A DNA stretch of 64,000 nucleotides from Cryptomeria japonica (GCF_030272615.1 NC_081406.1:139401361-139465360), one strand, 5' to 3'; positions 12,060 to 26,229 are shown, numbered from the stretch's first letter. Notes: generated by a model from the letters alone, not told the origin. Program-made: numbers and translations.

Positions 12060-13295
12060 GAGAGTTTCATCGAAAGGACATCTTCAAACAACCTACAAAA
12101 GTAGTTTGAATACATAGACCCTAAAGCATCATCATCCTTAATTTCCTAGTTCTGATCCTTCTTTAAGAAAGTAACTAGATTTATTCTCCCATGCTTACTA
12201 GCTAACCTGTGGAAGAAAAAAGAGTTTCTATCTCCCTCTCTCAACCATTGGACTCTAAATTTCTACTTCCAAAATATTTCCTCCTACTTCAATTTTTTTT
12301 TTCCATGCCCTTCTTAAAGTTTCCTCTTCATCATGGGTAGTATCAAGGAGGTCTCCTTGATCAATATGCTCCTAGATTGCATACAATTTGCTACTATGTT
12401 CCTTTTTCTTAAAAAAAAAATTCCATAAGTATTTTTGTTCCATCCCTTCACATTTCTTCGAATCAGGCCCAGATTTTGAGTCACCCTAAACACAAGTGTA
12501 ACTGTGATAGGGGTGTTCCAGCATATTTTGATGTAGTTGCTAAACTCTCGATGAGAATTTCATATTAATTCATAACAGAAATGGTAACCTACCTTGCCAT
12601 GTTGAGCAGGACATACTAGAAGTATGGGATTATGGTCAGGCACCGTTTGAGGTAAGGCAAACAAGGAGACATTGAACCAAGATCCCAATTGCACAAAATA
12701 AAATATCTTTCCAATTTGACCTAGATGAGATGATCACCTTTCTTGTGATTGGACCAAGTAAAACTCTGTCAAATCAACTCCACATCCATTAGCCCATTAT
12801 TCTTAATAAAGTCAGCCAAGTTCGTCATGTTATCAGAATAAACTAGGAGGCCCCCAATCTTTTCATGAGAGAAAAGAGGGGATTTGAAATCCTCAACAAC
12901 CATCCAATGAACATCAGAGTCACTTTAGACTAAAAGGGAGATGTCATTCCAGAGGGTAAAGTGACACATTTTAGTTTGGTGTCATAAACATTGATAAGAA
13001 ACTAGGAACCATTATGGGAAGATAACTTAGTAGCAAGGAAGCTGGTTGAGGAAAAGACAAAAATGCTATAAAATCATAGGGGATCCCACATAATAATACA
13101 CCACCAGAGGCCCCAATAGAATTACTAATGAGAAACAAGAAACTGGGTCATATTTTAGCAGCAATGGTAATAAAAGAGGTATCAATCATTTTAACTTCCT
13201 GAAGTAAGAGAACATCTATCCTATTTTTTGGAACATTAATTTTGGGGGCTATTAAGGCCTTGCATGTTCCATGAAAGGATCTTCAATTCTTAACT
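12060..13295 (-). pseudogene. LINE ORF2 endonuclease domain (broken)
   Basis: The domain begins near 13290 with KILSWNMQGL, the usual first line of plant LINE endonucleases, and continues NRIDVLLLQEVKM, where Asn and Glu active-site positions are expected. Further down, fragments such as MVVEDFKSPLFSHEK (near 12900) fit the GDFN block in damaged form. Many in-frame stops are present. The enzyme would nick target DNA to start insertion. Confidence 0.7.
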
Positions 13296-13929
13296 TTGGT
13301 TGATTCCTCTTGGGTCCTATGCCTTCCATTTGTGATTTCCCTAGTCACTTCCTTTTGTTAAGATAGTCTCTACGATGGTTGGAGATCACCTTTGGTTCAG
13401 TCCCAACATCATCTTTCATGTTCCTAGTCATTCTCCTATGTGTAATCCAACCATCACCACCAGAGAGGAGACAACTTCCTGATGAGGCCCTCAACGAAGA
13501 AAAATTCTTCAAAGGTGTAGAGGGGACAGTCATGCTAGTTGAACAAGTCTACACAGTCATCATTATTCAGAGCCTTGGAATTTGGGGTCATGACCTCCCT
13601 AGTTTTTCTAGCAAGAGTTGAAGGCCAGTTTGGGATCTCCCCCTCCTCCCGAGGTGTCTCCCCAAAAGTGGGGCCAGAACTAGGCACACTAGAGGAAATC
13701 AAAAAGGCTTGCCCATCCTCATTAGGTAGAGGCTGAGGTACCCCTAAGAAATCTTATCATTTGTAGAGTATGGTAAGGAGGGGAAAGGGGTTACAATAGC
13801 CCCACCAATAGGCTTAGTATGGGTTTCTAGTAACTTATCTATTCCTTCTTAGACGAGATAGTAATCACTATCTATCACAAGACTAGTATCCCCCTTCTCT
13901 AAGGAGTCCACATTGGCCATAGGTCCTTT

Positions 13930-15010
13930 AAGCTTGAGAGGATTAGGATTAGGGGCCTTACATTCAGCGACTATATTGCCAACTTTGGAGATTTTTTTAC
14001 AAAAGAGAGTAGCATCTTCATAAACAAAAACCTAAGTCTAACTTCCCAATTGGATTTCAGAGTTATAAAGTTGGGAAGATTTTTACTGACCATAGCCAAA
14101 ACACAGAAGCAAGCATATAGAAACTTGGATTTAGCCTGGTATTCTAATATTCCACTACAAAGTGCCCAAACATATTTCCAATCCATCTAAACACCGATTC
14201 ATCCTAGTATTCCAATGGTAGTCCCGAAAGACAAACCCAAACAGGGGCAAACTTATCCAAATCAATTGTCAGGTCAAAACTTGGTTTCCATCTACATAGA
14301 GAAAGGTGATGTTTTCCATACATCCAAAATCTAGAGAGAATGATGAGGACATCCTCCTCCATCATAAACTTAAGAAGAAATAAAGCATCAGGCATGGCAC
14401 TAATAGAAACAATACCCTTTAGCTTCCATTTTGTAGTAACCAATTTCCTAACCATATTGATAGTAGGTCTGAGGGAGAAAAATTATCCCACTAGAGTATT
14501 GTTTATGTTGGACACCATACTATCCACAACTACATGTGATAAGATAATAGTTGTGCTCTCCTCATTTTGTATTTAGATAGGGAAAAAATTAGGTTTCTCC
14601 CCTCCTTAAGTGTTTCCAACAAGCACATTCTTCTATCCCTTGTCAAGTGTGCTACCATTTGGCACCACCTTCTATGTCTCCCCATATTTGGAAACAATCA
14701 CATCATGAGAGATAGTCACCTTGTAATTGGAAATGGTCCTGTTTAAAGTTGAAAGGGAATTTGAATTCCTGGGTTGGGAAACTACCAAAGGTCCCAATGA
14801 AACCATCATCACAATACCATTTACTGACGTCTCATTCACATGTAGAGTGTTTGTAGGCCCCCCACGAGATGAGTAACCACCTTATCACCAAGGGAAACAT
14901 TATCCCCAGAAAGAGTAGCAAGATTTGTGACAAGGTTTGTCACCATAGTAGAATCTAGGAAAAGATGAATAGGTGGGGGGATCTAACCTCCACCTTCCAT
15001 GGACACCATG
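13930..15010 (-). pseudogene. LINE ORF1 (DUF4283-like, broken)
   Basis: An N-terminal piece starts at an ATG near 15000 (MEGGG) and is soon stopped. The segment 14455-14204 holds WMYGKHHLSLCRWKPSFDL and VWVCLSGLPLEY, which is the DUF4283 signature of plant LINE ORF1 proteins. 14186-13971 continues that domain with MDWKYVWALCSGILEY. Below 13970 acidic and proline-rich linker text follows until the endonuclease begins. The protein would bind element RNA. Confidence 0.65.
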
Positions 15011-15030
15011 AGAGAGGAGATTCAAAATTC

Positions 15031-15939
15031 AAAATCTATGCGACAATAGGAGAGTTGCAGAGCACAAAATATTAATGTACATAGTTTCTTTAAAAGATAA
15101 TATTTACTTTCTAATAGTGAAAATTATATATATAATTTTAATTTCTAATGGTGAAAAGTGTATATATAATTTTATTATTTTTTATATAACTAAACTTTCC
15201 ACCACCCTAAACTACCTATACATATGAAAATTTCACTTTTAGAAATGCATATTTAAATTCTTCATTTTTTAAATTCAAAAATAATTTTTACCCACTATTG
15301 ACCATTTCATTAGGCATTATGAATTGAATTGTCTTGTAATTATTTTAATTTGTGTGTTTGGTTATTGTATTTAAGAATAATCAATTAGTCACCTAAAAAT
15401 CATTTGAGATAACATAAGACTTGTGAAGCACATCTAAATTTCAATTCATACATGTGGATTAAGAAAATTAAGTGCATAATTAGAGACGGGCTATATGATT
15501 ATTAGTTGTCCTTAATCCTTATCTAAGTGTATAATATATTCTAATATACAATAGAATATGTATTTAAATATAAATATATCCAATATTATAATAAAAATTA
15601 AATAACTATAAATTATACTATATTTAATTTACATTAAACATAGTTTGTTTTTTTCAATTTAATGAAAAGTATTTTTTTAAATAGTCCTAAACTCATTAAT
15701 TATTTACCCAATTATGAGCTCTTGTGGCAACACCTTCTAAAGTAATATGAGCACTTGCCACACCACCTTCTTCAAATTGAAAATTGGTTAGAGATATATG
15801 TTTTATATTAAATGAAGTAAAGTTTCAAACTAGATCTTTTATTTAAAATAAATCTCTTTATGTATTACTATATACAATATTTTAATTTAACATAACATAA
15901 ATGATTGAATATAGTTTTAAATTATTATTATTATTGGGA
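15031..15939. other. AT-rich stretch, no gene seen
   Basis: The stretch is almost entirely A and T with no open frame of note and no clear repeat boundary. It separates the 5' end of the minus-strand LINE from the plus-strand tandem-repeat block. Confidence 0.5.
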
Positions 15940-17690
15940 ATGAGAAAGCTAGGATTTTTGTGGGTAAAGACCCAGGTGAAGAGGATGAGGACAGTGATGC
16001 AAATGGGCTGGGAGAAGGTCTTTTCCCTTTAGCCTATGCTTGCTACTTAGCCCTGTATGTCGGTTTTTCTCTTGGATGCGGTTTTCTAAAGATCTGGGCT
16101 GAGTGCGGTGGGGAAGGAGATGACCTTTTCCTCCCTACTCTCCTTGGTAGATGTTGGGGATTGCAAGATTTTTTTGGGTGCTGAAGGAAGGGGTACCTCT
16201 AGTTACATGAAGGTGCAACCATGTTGGTGGGTTCTCTTGGCTTTGGGTGTGAGCAAGATGCTTTGTGTCTTTGGAGATGGAAGTCCCAACTTTTTGGGGA
16301 TGGGGTTTTTTGTCTCTGTGGTTGGCTTGCTATGGGTTTTTCTCTACTCATGTTTGTGGGGCTTCCACTCTTGTGGGTGGTTTGGCTGTTTTGGATGGCC
16401 TACTGCTTTTTTTTGTTGGTTTTTCTATGTGGACTCTCTGTTCTCTATTGGTTTATTCCTTGGTGAGGGTTTTTTATGCTCTTCTTGTCCATTCTCATGG
16501 ATCTTTGTATGAGGTATTTTTCTCTCCTATGGAGGTGGAGTGGTGGCATGGGTTCTGGGTTGAGATTCGGTTGTCATGGAGGTCAGGTTGCTCTCCTTCT
16601 TATCCTATTGTGGTGGACCTTTCTCCTATTGAGGTGGAGATTAGGTGTGGGGGAGTTTCTCGACTGCTATTGTTTGTGTTTTTGGTTGAGGGAGCCAGTC
16701 AAAACCCACACATGGTATTCTTTGTAGATGTTTTTGGGTTTGTCGTTTTATCTTTGTTTTTGAGAATGATTTTCTAGTTGCGGGAGCTTGTAAAATCCCT
16801 CTTGGTCAGATTGTACTTTTAGGACAAGATGTTGTTTTCTGGGCCTTAGCAAGTTGTGGGAGCCTTGTAAAACTGACTTTCTTGTTGAATTGTTTTCCTT
16901 CTTTTCCTATTGAGGTATCCCTTTCTACCATTGAGGTGGAGAGTAGGTGTGAGGGAGAATTTCGGTTGTTGTAGTTCATGCTACTGGTTTAGGGAGTTTT
17001 TCATAACCCTCATGGTGTTCTTTGCAGATGGTTTTGGGTTCATAGTCTTATCTTTGTTTCCCAGAATGGTTTGTTGAATGTGGGAGCCTATAAAAATCCT
17101 CTTGGCCAGATTGTGCATGTAGGTAATTTTGTTGTTTTCCAGGCCTTAGCAGGTTGTGGGAGCCTTGTAAAACCCACTTTCAAAGTTGAGGGAGCCTAGA
17201 AAAATCCTATGCTTTTAGATTTTTTCTAGGACTAGCTGGTTGCCAACAATTTTCAAGGGCCTGGTTTGGCCAATGTTTTTTTTTGGTTAGGTGTTAGTTG
17301 TGTGGTCTTTTATGGCGAGGAGCTTCTGTCACAGGTTATGGGAACCTAGGATAACCCTTCTTATTGGCTGGAGGTGCTAGTTAAAACCCTTGTTCCTTGT
17401 ATTTTGTGGTCTAGTGTCTATTGATTTAGACCATCTGCTTGTGCCAACCTATGTTGTAATGTCTTATGTGTAAGGTTTAGCTGGTGTTTGGTTGCATGTG
17501 GATTCTCTAGTTTTTTTTATTTGGGTTTGGGCTCTGGATGCCCGTATGTCGAAAAGATTTCAGGTCCTTTTAAAACTTATTGTTCACTGCCAAGTAGTCT
17601 AGTTCATTTCTTGTTTCCGGCTTTCTGGTTGTATGGGTTTTAGGGTCGCAACAAAACCTATTTTATCCTAATAAAAAACTATATATCTCC
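15940..17690 (+). repeat. T/G-rich, internally repetitive block, possibly a LINE 3' tail
   Basis: The left end shows a short acidic frame (PGEEDEDSDAN near 15970) that soon stops. The rest is T/G-rich and repeats phrases such as GGGAGCCTATAAAAA, CTTGGCCAGATTGTGC and GGCCTTAGCAGGTTGTGGG. A unit near 16770-16880 recurs at 17065-17180, about 295 bp apart. The block ends with TTTTAGGGTCGCAACAAAAC and CTAATAAAAAAC near 17640-17680, which looks like the 3' untranslated end of a plant LINE. Several long frames lie over it (16108-16777) but have a composition expected of T/G-rich repeat DNA and not of protein. Confidence 0.45.
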
Positions 17691-20095
17691 TACTTCTATC
17701 TTCTTACCTTGTATATCTCCTATCTCTATTTCCTAAAGCCTCTCGCTCATTCTTCCCCCTTTATCTCTCCTCCTTTCTATCCCTCTCACTTCATTAGCTT
17801 GATTATCTTCTCAATTTATAGGTTTTCTTTTAGTCACGTTTGGATCTCTAAAATCTAGTGCATAGTTGATTTGAAGATATTACATTGAACCTTTGTTGCA
17901 GAAACATCATGGTCAAACTTATGAACTTTGGTTTTATCGTATTTTTGTATTTTTTGACCAATTTATAAAAGAATCAAATTTAATATAAGAACATTTTTTT
18001 ATATCGTTCTTGAATATTTATTTGTTTATCTTTAACTCTTTTATGCAAATGCCTAAAATATATTTGAAATTTTTTATTACTAATAATTATTCTAAATCTT
18101 GGCATGTAAGGAAATTATTATATTACATCATACCAATTGTTCGTCTATTTTCTAGTCTAACATAACCATACTATTGGCATGAACTTGACGCATTGCGTCC
18201 CTTGTTTACATATGCTAAGTCTAAACAACCAAGAGATGTGCATATAGAAATTATTCATAACTTTAAAACTATTTATCATTTTAAAAATCTAAAAGATATA
18301 TTAGATTGTCTACTTTTATATTATAGGATTAAATTGAAAAATAGTATTTATTTTACAAATTAAGTTAATCGATAGATTATTTTTTAATATTTTTAAAATT
18401 TTAAAATTGAAAATTGATAAACAAATTATTTATTGTTAAATAAATTAAAAAAGTGTCACATCTACTCATATTTCCTTTACTTTAGATTACTCATACTTAT
18501 ATTGGCCACAATAAGACCTACTTTTTATATTGTTTTATAAGTTTGAATAATGTCTTATTGAAATATGTAGTTATGAACAAATGAATTTCAATTTAAATTA
18601 AAAATAACATCCTATAAAATATAAAGTGATTATACTAATAGAAATTACTATTTTATTTCCAAAATGTATGATAACTTATTCAATTATTGACATGAAATTA
18701 CTTAAGTTTGTAATTAGCATTTTCTTTTTCACTCAGGTGGATTACTTAGCCCACCATGATGTCATAATACACTTCAATAAAATTTATTTTAAATAACATG
18801 GTTTGGAAAACTTACTCTTGGCTTATGATTATACAAAATAAAATGTCATTATAACTCTATTTGATGGTCTAATATATTTTTTAATAAATATTTCTTTTGA
18901 AAAATGTCTACAAGTAGCAAGAGGTCGCATCAAATCCTTTCCTTACATACTAACATCAAACCATCTCATAGATCTTTAGATCTTTTCTAAATATTGATGC
19001 TTTTCTTTTGGATTCCTGTAACTACTATGGTAGTCACTCAAATAATTTGTTTTCAACTTTTCGAAACTTTAATTAGAACTTCTTACAACTTCACTATCTA
19101 TAAATGTCTTATGTAAAACAATGATTTATTTTGTCTCAAAACATTTTTTATCTCTTAAAAATTCAAAGCTTTCGTGATTGTTATCATTTTTCACATATGA
19201 ACATTTATACTAGAACACGTTTTTGAACATATTTGTTATATTTTTCCAAATTGATCCTTAGCTCCATCCATGTTCCATTTGCATGCAATCTGTAATCGAT
19301 TATTTTTCATGCCTCTGTTCCAATATATGTTTTCTTAATGAGTTCTCACACCACAACTACTACAAGGATGTATATTCTAACACTTGTACTTTAATGTTCT
19401 TTCATATTACAATGAGAACACGACACACACAACATTAATTGAACTAATTTTTTTATTCTAGAACACCTATATCATCGTTTTCTTTGCCTATGATATACTC
19501 AAGAACTTAATTTTTTGGTCTCATAATTGGTTCAATAGGCTTTATAATTTCTTGTTCACACTTTCGTAATCCTTAACCAATATAACCCATTTTTTTAATG
19601 ATCTTGAAACCAATATTATTTTCACAATATCATTGTTATTCTCATCACACCTAACACGATTAGCAGACATATTATATTTATCATCTTCATCTTGACAATA
19701 TTTATCACAAAATAACTTAACAAAAATCACACTTACGGAATATACCATCAAATAGAAAACACAAATCATTTGTGTCACATGAGACATCACAAAATGAAGG
19801 GTTTGTAATTATACATTCACTGCATCCAACTAATTGATCATTCTCTTCTTTCAGTTTTAATGTCTCTATCTTCTGTAAAAAAAAAAATTATTCTAGCCTC
19901 TTTATCTTGTCTTCGAAATCATCAAATAAATCCGATCTTTCCTCTAATTCTTCATTTTGAATTTTAACTTTCTCAAATAAAAAAATCATATTTATCTTTT
20001 TGTTTCTTATAAATTACATTTATTAATGTTCATTAATTCTTCTTCTAGTTATTTCTTTGTTTTGAACCCTTTTAAAAACTTTTCCTATTTAAATA
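16590..20095 (+). repeat. Large repeat block, copy 1
   Basis: From about 16590 to 20095 the sequence aligns by eye almost line for line with 27602-31090 in the same orientation, with scattered substitutions and small indels. It covers most of the T/G-rich block and about 2.4 kb of AT-rich DNA. The AT-rich part gives a minus-strand frame at 19790-19542 (MMSHVTQMICVF) that has a broken twin in copy 2; I do not recognise it. A further shared piece follows at 20340-20545. Confidence 0.8.
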
Positions 20096-20339
20096 ATATG
20101 ACATTGTCCTTGAATCTGACATGGAACCAGTCATAGCTAGTTCAAGACAGCATATCTATTTGTTGTGACTCAAACACAAGACCTCTCTTGAGACAAGTTC
20201 GCAATATAATGTTGTGGTGCGGAATCATCCTCATATCTATAGTTAGTCTCCATAAACTTCACAAATTCATGATATGTCTTTTCAGTTTGAAAAAAATAAC
20301 AAAATTAATTTTATCAAATTTCTACAATCCATAATCCAA

Positions 20340-20545
20340 TCTATTTCCCAGTTGTTCTACTTTCACACACGTAAATAAATAAAGTTGGGCAAACTCTGTC
20401 CTACCAAACAGTGCGACTCAAACCCTCAACAGTCCAGATGGAATCCCATGCCTTACTTCTCTTCAGAAACATCTTGAATCTCTCCATTTGGGCCTTTACA
20501 TAGGCGAGGTGCGATGAATCTTCACACTAATATAAGCACGAATAG
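20340..20545 (+). repeat. Shared 205-bp segment, copy 1
   Basis: This segment, starting CTATTTCCCAGTTGTTC and ending TAAGCACGAATA, is nearly identical to 31409-31614. Between it and the large block, copy 1 has 20096-20339 and copy 2 has 31091-31408, and these two stretches do not resemble each other. Its presence at both sites supports a segmental duplication over two separate element insertions. Confidence 0.8.
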
Positions 20546-21887
20546 AGGTGAGGTGCGATGAACAATAAATTGCAGATATAATAGATTTTGATCTCCAATG
20601 GGATAGATTTTTAATACAATCAATTATTTTTTAATCGAATCTAAACACAGGAGTTGATAAATAACGAATAATTATAGTTAATTATTATTTTGCAACTATT
20701 GTAATAATCCAATATAAACAAGTGCGGCAAGCAGCAAAGTTCCTGCCCGAGACTGCGAAAACAGTCTTGATTTTGTCTTCAGAAAGCTAGATTGTTTCTA
20801 GTGTAAATAATACACATACAGTTTGATTTCAATGCTATAAATTATGGCAGTTCCTAAAACAATAAATAATAGGAATATAATCGTCACACAGGAGTGATAA
20901 CCGATCCAGATTTTTTATTGTTTATTTGGCCAATATAATTTGAAACCCAAAGAATCTCTGTAAACCAAAGAAGCTTGTATATAAGAAAAATAGTAACATT
21001 GACAAAAACATGGAGTAACTGTCTAATCATTGAAAATAATTTGCCAGCTTGCCAAATGATGCAGAAAAGTAGTAATTCAAATAATCTCCCTTCTCCCCTC
21101 TGGCAGGCAGTAGTGGGTGATACACAAATATGTATCACCCAAATATTTTTGCCAGATGGACAAGGATTTTGGAAAACTGCACATGATCATAATATAGTTG
21201 TTTGATTTTTCCCTAAAAATGTATTTCAACTCAGAGCTGCTATTGGGCTGTCATATCTCTCAAAAGTCAAGTTATAAATGTGAAATCCTGTCATTTCCTC
21301 ATAGAAAAGAAAATCTGCACAATCTTGCTCACACAACATATTAAAAGTACTCCAATTCATTGCAGTTTTGATCATAGAATAATTCGTTCTTTCATTTAAA
21401 AATAATGAATTGCTATATGAAACATAATACAAATGAATCTTTATATGGATTTTAAAATGTGCAATAACTGATCCCAAACATAATACAAATGATTGCTTGT
21501 ACTGCATTATGCTTGTTCGTGAATTGCTTTTCTAAAAAGATTTTGCAGTAACCATCAAGAATTCATTGCATTGGATTTTCAGCAACCATCAAGAATTCAT
21601 TGCATTGGATTTTCTGTACATGATTTGAAGAATGACAAATGGCCATCATGTAAAATATTATAGCCAACCATCATGGGTACATTTTGAATAAGCTGTTATT
21701 GATATCTTGTAAGTTCAATGCTACCTACTTCACCTTGGCATTTACGAAAGATGATTTATTGATAGTACAATTAGCTTGAACGCAAAGGACATGTTAGAAG
21801 ACCATCTCTGCCATTTGATTTCAAAACCATTGCCTCTGCTTGTGTTTTTGTCTCAGAATAAATATCATTATGCTGTAGTCAAAATCA

Positions 21888-22135
21888 CCTTGCCTAAAAT
21901 CACAGAAGAGGACTTCGCTTCAGCCCCACTGACACTGACCTTTAGCTAGTAGGGTTGTGACAAAGGAAGAACTAATAGGAATCATGAAAGAATTCTATAA
22001 TGTCACTCTTAGAATAGGAAGCATCTGAGGAAGGATATATCAGAACCCTAGCTATCGAAAATAAAACTTGATCAATTGTAACACGGAGCCTCCATGTAGG
22101 ATTTAGAAGAAATTAAACTATACAACAGAGCTTAC
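21888..22135. repeat. Direct duplication inside the copy A unit, first copy
   Basis: About 245 bp starting CACCTTGCCTAAAATCACAG recur in diverged form at 22303-22548 (CACCTTGCCTTGAATCACAG). Both end in CAACAGAGC. On the minus strand the second copy reads LKGTVNGAETKLFSVIQGK and the first LKVSVSGAEAKSSSVILGK, preceded by CTAGGGTTTT-like leader text. This could be a duplicated 5' exon of an unknown gene, but no longer coding context is visible. Confidence 0.5.
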
Positions 22136-22302
22136 TGAATGATATATACTTGTCCAAGAAATTTGTTTGAAGTCATTGCTTAATGAATGGTATATACTTG
22201 TCCACGAAATCTGATTAAATTTCTTCACCACATCACCAGCTAATGATTTAGATGCTTCTGCGTTAGCATGACTGTAAACCCTAAAATCACCGTCTTTATA
22301 GA

Positions 22303-22548
22303 TGCCACCTTGCCTTGAATCACAGAAAAGAGCTTCGTTTCGGCCCCATTGACAGTGCCCTTTAGCAAGGGATATAACAAAGAAAGAACTACAGAAATCG
22401 GGAAAGAATTAAGTTATTTCACTCTTAGAAAAGGAAGCATGTAAGGAAGATTTTCTTAAAACCCTAGCTCTCCAAAATAAAACTTGACCAATACTAATAC
22501 ATACTCTCCTTGAAGGATTTGGAGGAAATGAAACAATACAACAGAGCA
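22303..22548. repeat. Direct duplication inside the copy A unit, second copy
   Basis: Partner of 21888-22135 in the same orientation, separated by about 170 bp that itself holds a short repeated phrase TATATACTTGTCCA(A/C)GAAAT. The minus-strand frame is slightly better preserved here than in the first copy. Confidence 0.5.
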
Positions 22549-24616
22549 GAAAAAGAACTGAAGCAGACAAGTCATCAGAAGCCATATCTTAATGCATGAT
22601 ATGCATAACCAATTTGGATGAATGGATTGAACTATATAAATAAAGTAGGTGATTCATCGAACAGACGGGAAATAGGGATGTAAATTAGATGATATAAAAA
22701 AGTATTTTTTATAAAATTTGAAATTTGAAAGCCACCACGCTCATTATAGAGCTTACTAGGAAGTTCAACCTACACTTCTTATCTATGGGTACGCGGGAGA
22801 CTACAGGTGCAACTCTCATCGATGCCCACATGTAGCATGCATGCAAAAATAATAAAACCACAGTTGCCAACTGTTTGTTTCAACTATTCTTGTTTTGCAA
22901 TCTCTTGCACTGAAGGTGATCACCAAGAATGAGTATCCCAATAACACTATTTTGTCATCCTTTCTCTCAGAAGGGAATACCCCAAGATCTGCCAACCTTC
23001 GTTAATTGTGTGTTCTCTCTTATGGGAACCTATGAATTGCTCTGAATACCTCTGTCATCCGTGTGCAATGCCAATTAGAGATCACCACAATATTTGCTTC
23101 AAACATTTTTCTTAAATAATATGCAAGTTGAACAACCTGACATTAGGCAAGACAAAAATATTTGTAAATACTGGTTTCTAATTCTCCCATTGCAACTGGA
23201 TTAATTACTAGTTAACAAAAGAGGCCTCGGCTATAGTCCCTATAGGCAAGAACTAATAACTTCCCCTTTTTATCAATGCATTTTAATTATACTCCATATT
23301 AGGATCCTTCTTCATCATAATTCTCATAGCTAAATAATTTATCATTCAAAATTTAATTTCATAAATATCATCACAATTATTCTATTTTCAAGTGAAGTAA
23401 TTATTTAATCTAAATTGATCTAAACTTATTTGTGTGCTTTGGTTTATTTACCATGACTTAATATTAAAAAATTATATTTTTCCTTAGAAGAGTATAACTA
23501 TATTGATGGTGTAAGTAAAAAACAATTCAAAATAGAAGTTCTATTTCATTTCTAGCTTGAGCTTAATACAATATATTTATTTAATATTCCTCATACAATA
23601 GAGGCTACATATTCTTAAAACATACATATGAAGGGAATATGAATCATATTGGAAAAGGTTCAATCATGGTTTTGATGATATGATTCTTTGTATCTTTGCT
23701 AGAAACACTAAATCCATCTCTCTCTTTATAGAGAAGTTGTAAACCTTGGGATAATGCATAAGCACAATCTTTGCTAATGGGTGGAACATTATCAGGTTTC
23801 AAATATTCTCAATTCAACTCTTTGAGGAGTTCATCACATAAGGCCATGAGATAATTTATAGCCTCTTTCTTAGTAGATCCAGGGTGGTCTCTCATATAAC
23901 AAGTTATACAAGATACTATTTCTCCATGATTAGCTTCAGCTTTCAAATAGCAATCACAAAACATTAGTTTAGCTAACATTACACTTATTTAAGAAAAATA
24001 AAATAAATGCATATTGTATTAAATATTTTATATCATACCTCAAAGGTTCTTGTATCACCTTTAACTCTAAGTGTTAAGCCTAAAAGTTCATCAAACTTTG
24101 AAGGATAATCAATTTCTGGTAAGATGTTGTCTGGAAGAATTGCATCTACTGCTAATATAGGTTGTAAAGTCACCACACGTGAGCCACCAATAACTTTTCC
24201 ATTATCTAAATACTCCTCCAAACTTGGTACATAACCTTCAACAAGCCACTTTGCTTCTTGCATATATGAATCAATGTAAACTTCCCACTGTAATTGTAAT
24301 GTTCAATAAAGTTCATGTTATTAGTAGTCACATCAATATATTTAATTAAAAAAATGATAATTTTGTACTAAAATAGAAACATTTGTTTTAACCTTTAAAT
24401 GTTGCAAATTAACTTAAAATAGATTTTTAAATTATAAAATAGAATTTTAATATAAATGTCTAGATATTGTGTCAATAGATAACATTTACTATTTAAAAAA
24501 TAACAACATACAATTTGAAGCTTACTATTCAATTCACTACAAAAAAATAAGTTTTAGTAAAATTAATATAAATAAAAATAAATAAAATATTTAAAATATC
24601 TATAAAATAATATAGA

Positions 24617-24945
<329 letters not shown>

Positions 24946-24947
24946 AT

Positions 24948-25265
24948 AAAATTAAAAATATTTTCAAAATCCTTTTATGTTAACATCTTCAATAACTTGA
25001 AATCTAAGATTTGAAATCTTCTCAAGCTTCTTTGTCTACTTTTTCTTATTCTCTAATGAATATTATAAACAACCCTCTCTATATTTTGCAAATGTATATA
25101 TTTACCATTTCACAATACATAGTTTCATAAAATTAAAAAGCTTTCTAAAATTTTTTTATGTTAACATCTTCAATATCTTGAAACATAAGATATGAAATCT
25201 TCTCAAGCTTCTTTATCTACTTTTCTTATCCTTTAATAAATAATATAAACAACTCTCTCTATAAG
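24948..25265. repeat. Tandem duplication inside intron 8 of copy A
   Basis: The phrase TTATGTTAACATCTTCAATA with its surroundings appears at about 24948-25080 and again at 25130-25265. Copy B has it only once (about 32760-32885). A third short start of the same phrase lies before the microsatellite (24672-24720). Confidence 0.75.
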
Positions 25266-26229
25266 TCAAAAGTTATAAATAATTATTTTCATATATATGA
25301 CATATTTCTTAATTATCATAACATTATTTATATTTTCTTTGGACAAATGCCCTCAATATTCTAAATTCTTACACTTATAAACACCTTAAGCCTTCTTTAC
25401 CTATTTAAGTGTTCTCGGATCGTTAGTATTAAATAAATTCAATAAAGTCCCAAATATTATAGAAGGGCTCCAAATGTTTAGGAAAAGATAAACTTATGTG
25501 ATCATTACTATAAATTTTAAAAGAGAAAATAAAAGGAGAGATGAAAAAGTGGATTTATACCACGTTTTTAACATAGTCAAACGTATCTCAACCTTGAGTG
25601 ATTTGGGCTTCTCTGACCATGTCCTTCACCCCATCATAGAAGGCTATATATGCAATTTTCATATACTCTGGTAGCCCCTTTGTGGCCGATGGATCCCATC
25701 TGTCAACAAACCCAAAACATCATGCATGAGAAGTGCCCTAACTTCTTGCTTGATATGAATATTAAATTATTATAAATCATTACTTTTTAATGGCTTCAAT
25801 GAAGAGTTGGAGCTCCTCATAAGTTCCATATGTGTCATAAACGCCATCCAGATATGTTATAAGTGCAGATAACTTTGCAAACCCAATTCTGAATGCATAA
25901 TACTTTGGCTCAATCACACCACCAACTACCCAAAAGTAGTATTCAACATGTCTATGTCGAGCAAATTCTAGTTTTGACAAACCAGATTCTACCCACCACC
26001 TACATATCCACAAAATCTACCCATTATAGTCATTCCCAATGCTTAGTTGCAAACTACTTGTAATAATTTTTCGCAACATGCAAATGTATCACCTTGAAAG
26101 GATCTGAAGCTCTCATTGTTGGAAATGCAATGAGTGATGCTCAAAATAAATTTATAATACTTTTTATTTTCTCTTGTGATTGAGTACTAGACTTCAAGAA
26201 TTTCCTGTCTTTACCCTTGAAGCTCTCCA

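Larger units (their letters stand above)
9080..15030 (-). mobile_element. L1-type LINE remnant, ORF1 to RNase H
   Basis: Reading on the minus strand from about 15020 to 9100, the remnant shows the order of a plant L1 LINE: an ORF1 with a DUF4283-like segment, an apurinic-type endonuclease, a reverse transcriptase, a zinc-binding RVT region and an RNase H region. Many stops and frameshifts interrupt every domain, so it is inactive. The 5' end is placed near an ATG at about 15000 followed by AT-rich DNA. The 3' end is uncertain: coding similarity fades near 9130 and the neighbouring ORF family starts by about 8980. No target duplication or clear A tail was found. Confidence 0.85.
20546..23530. 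other. Segment present only in the copy A unit, with internal duplications
   Basis: This 3-kb stretch lies between the shared segment and terpene synthase copy A and has no counterpart in the copy B unit. I found no intact gene. It contains a 33-bp tandem repeat at 21545-21620 (ACCATCAAGAATTCATTGC) and a diverged direct duplication (see separate entry). The minus-strand frame at 21507-21226 resembles nothing I know. Confidence 0.6.

Noticed and set aside
16108-16777. Overlapping plus-strand frames of up to 170 residues rich in Phe, Leu, Gly and Trp
   Set aside because: They lie in T/G-rich repeat DNA, overlap in all three frames, and are not kept in the partner block at 27602-28080.
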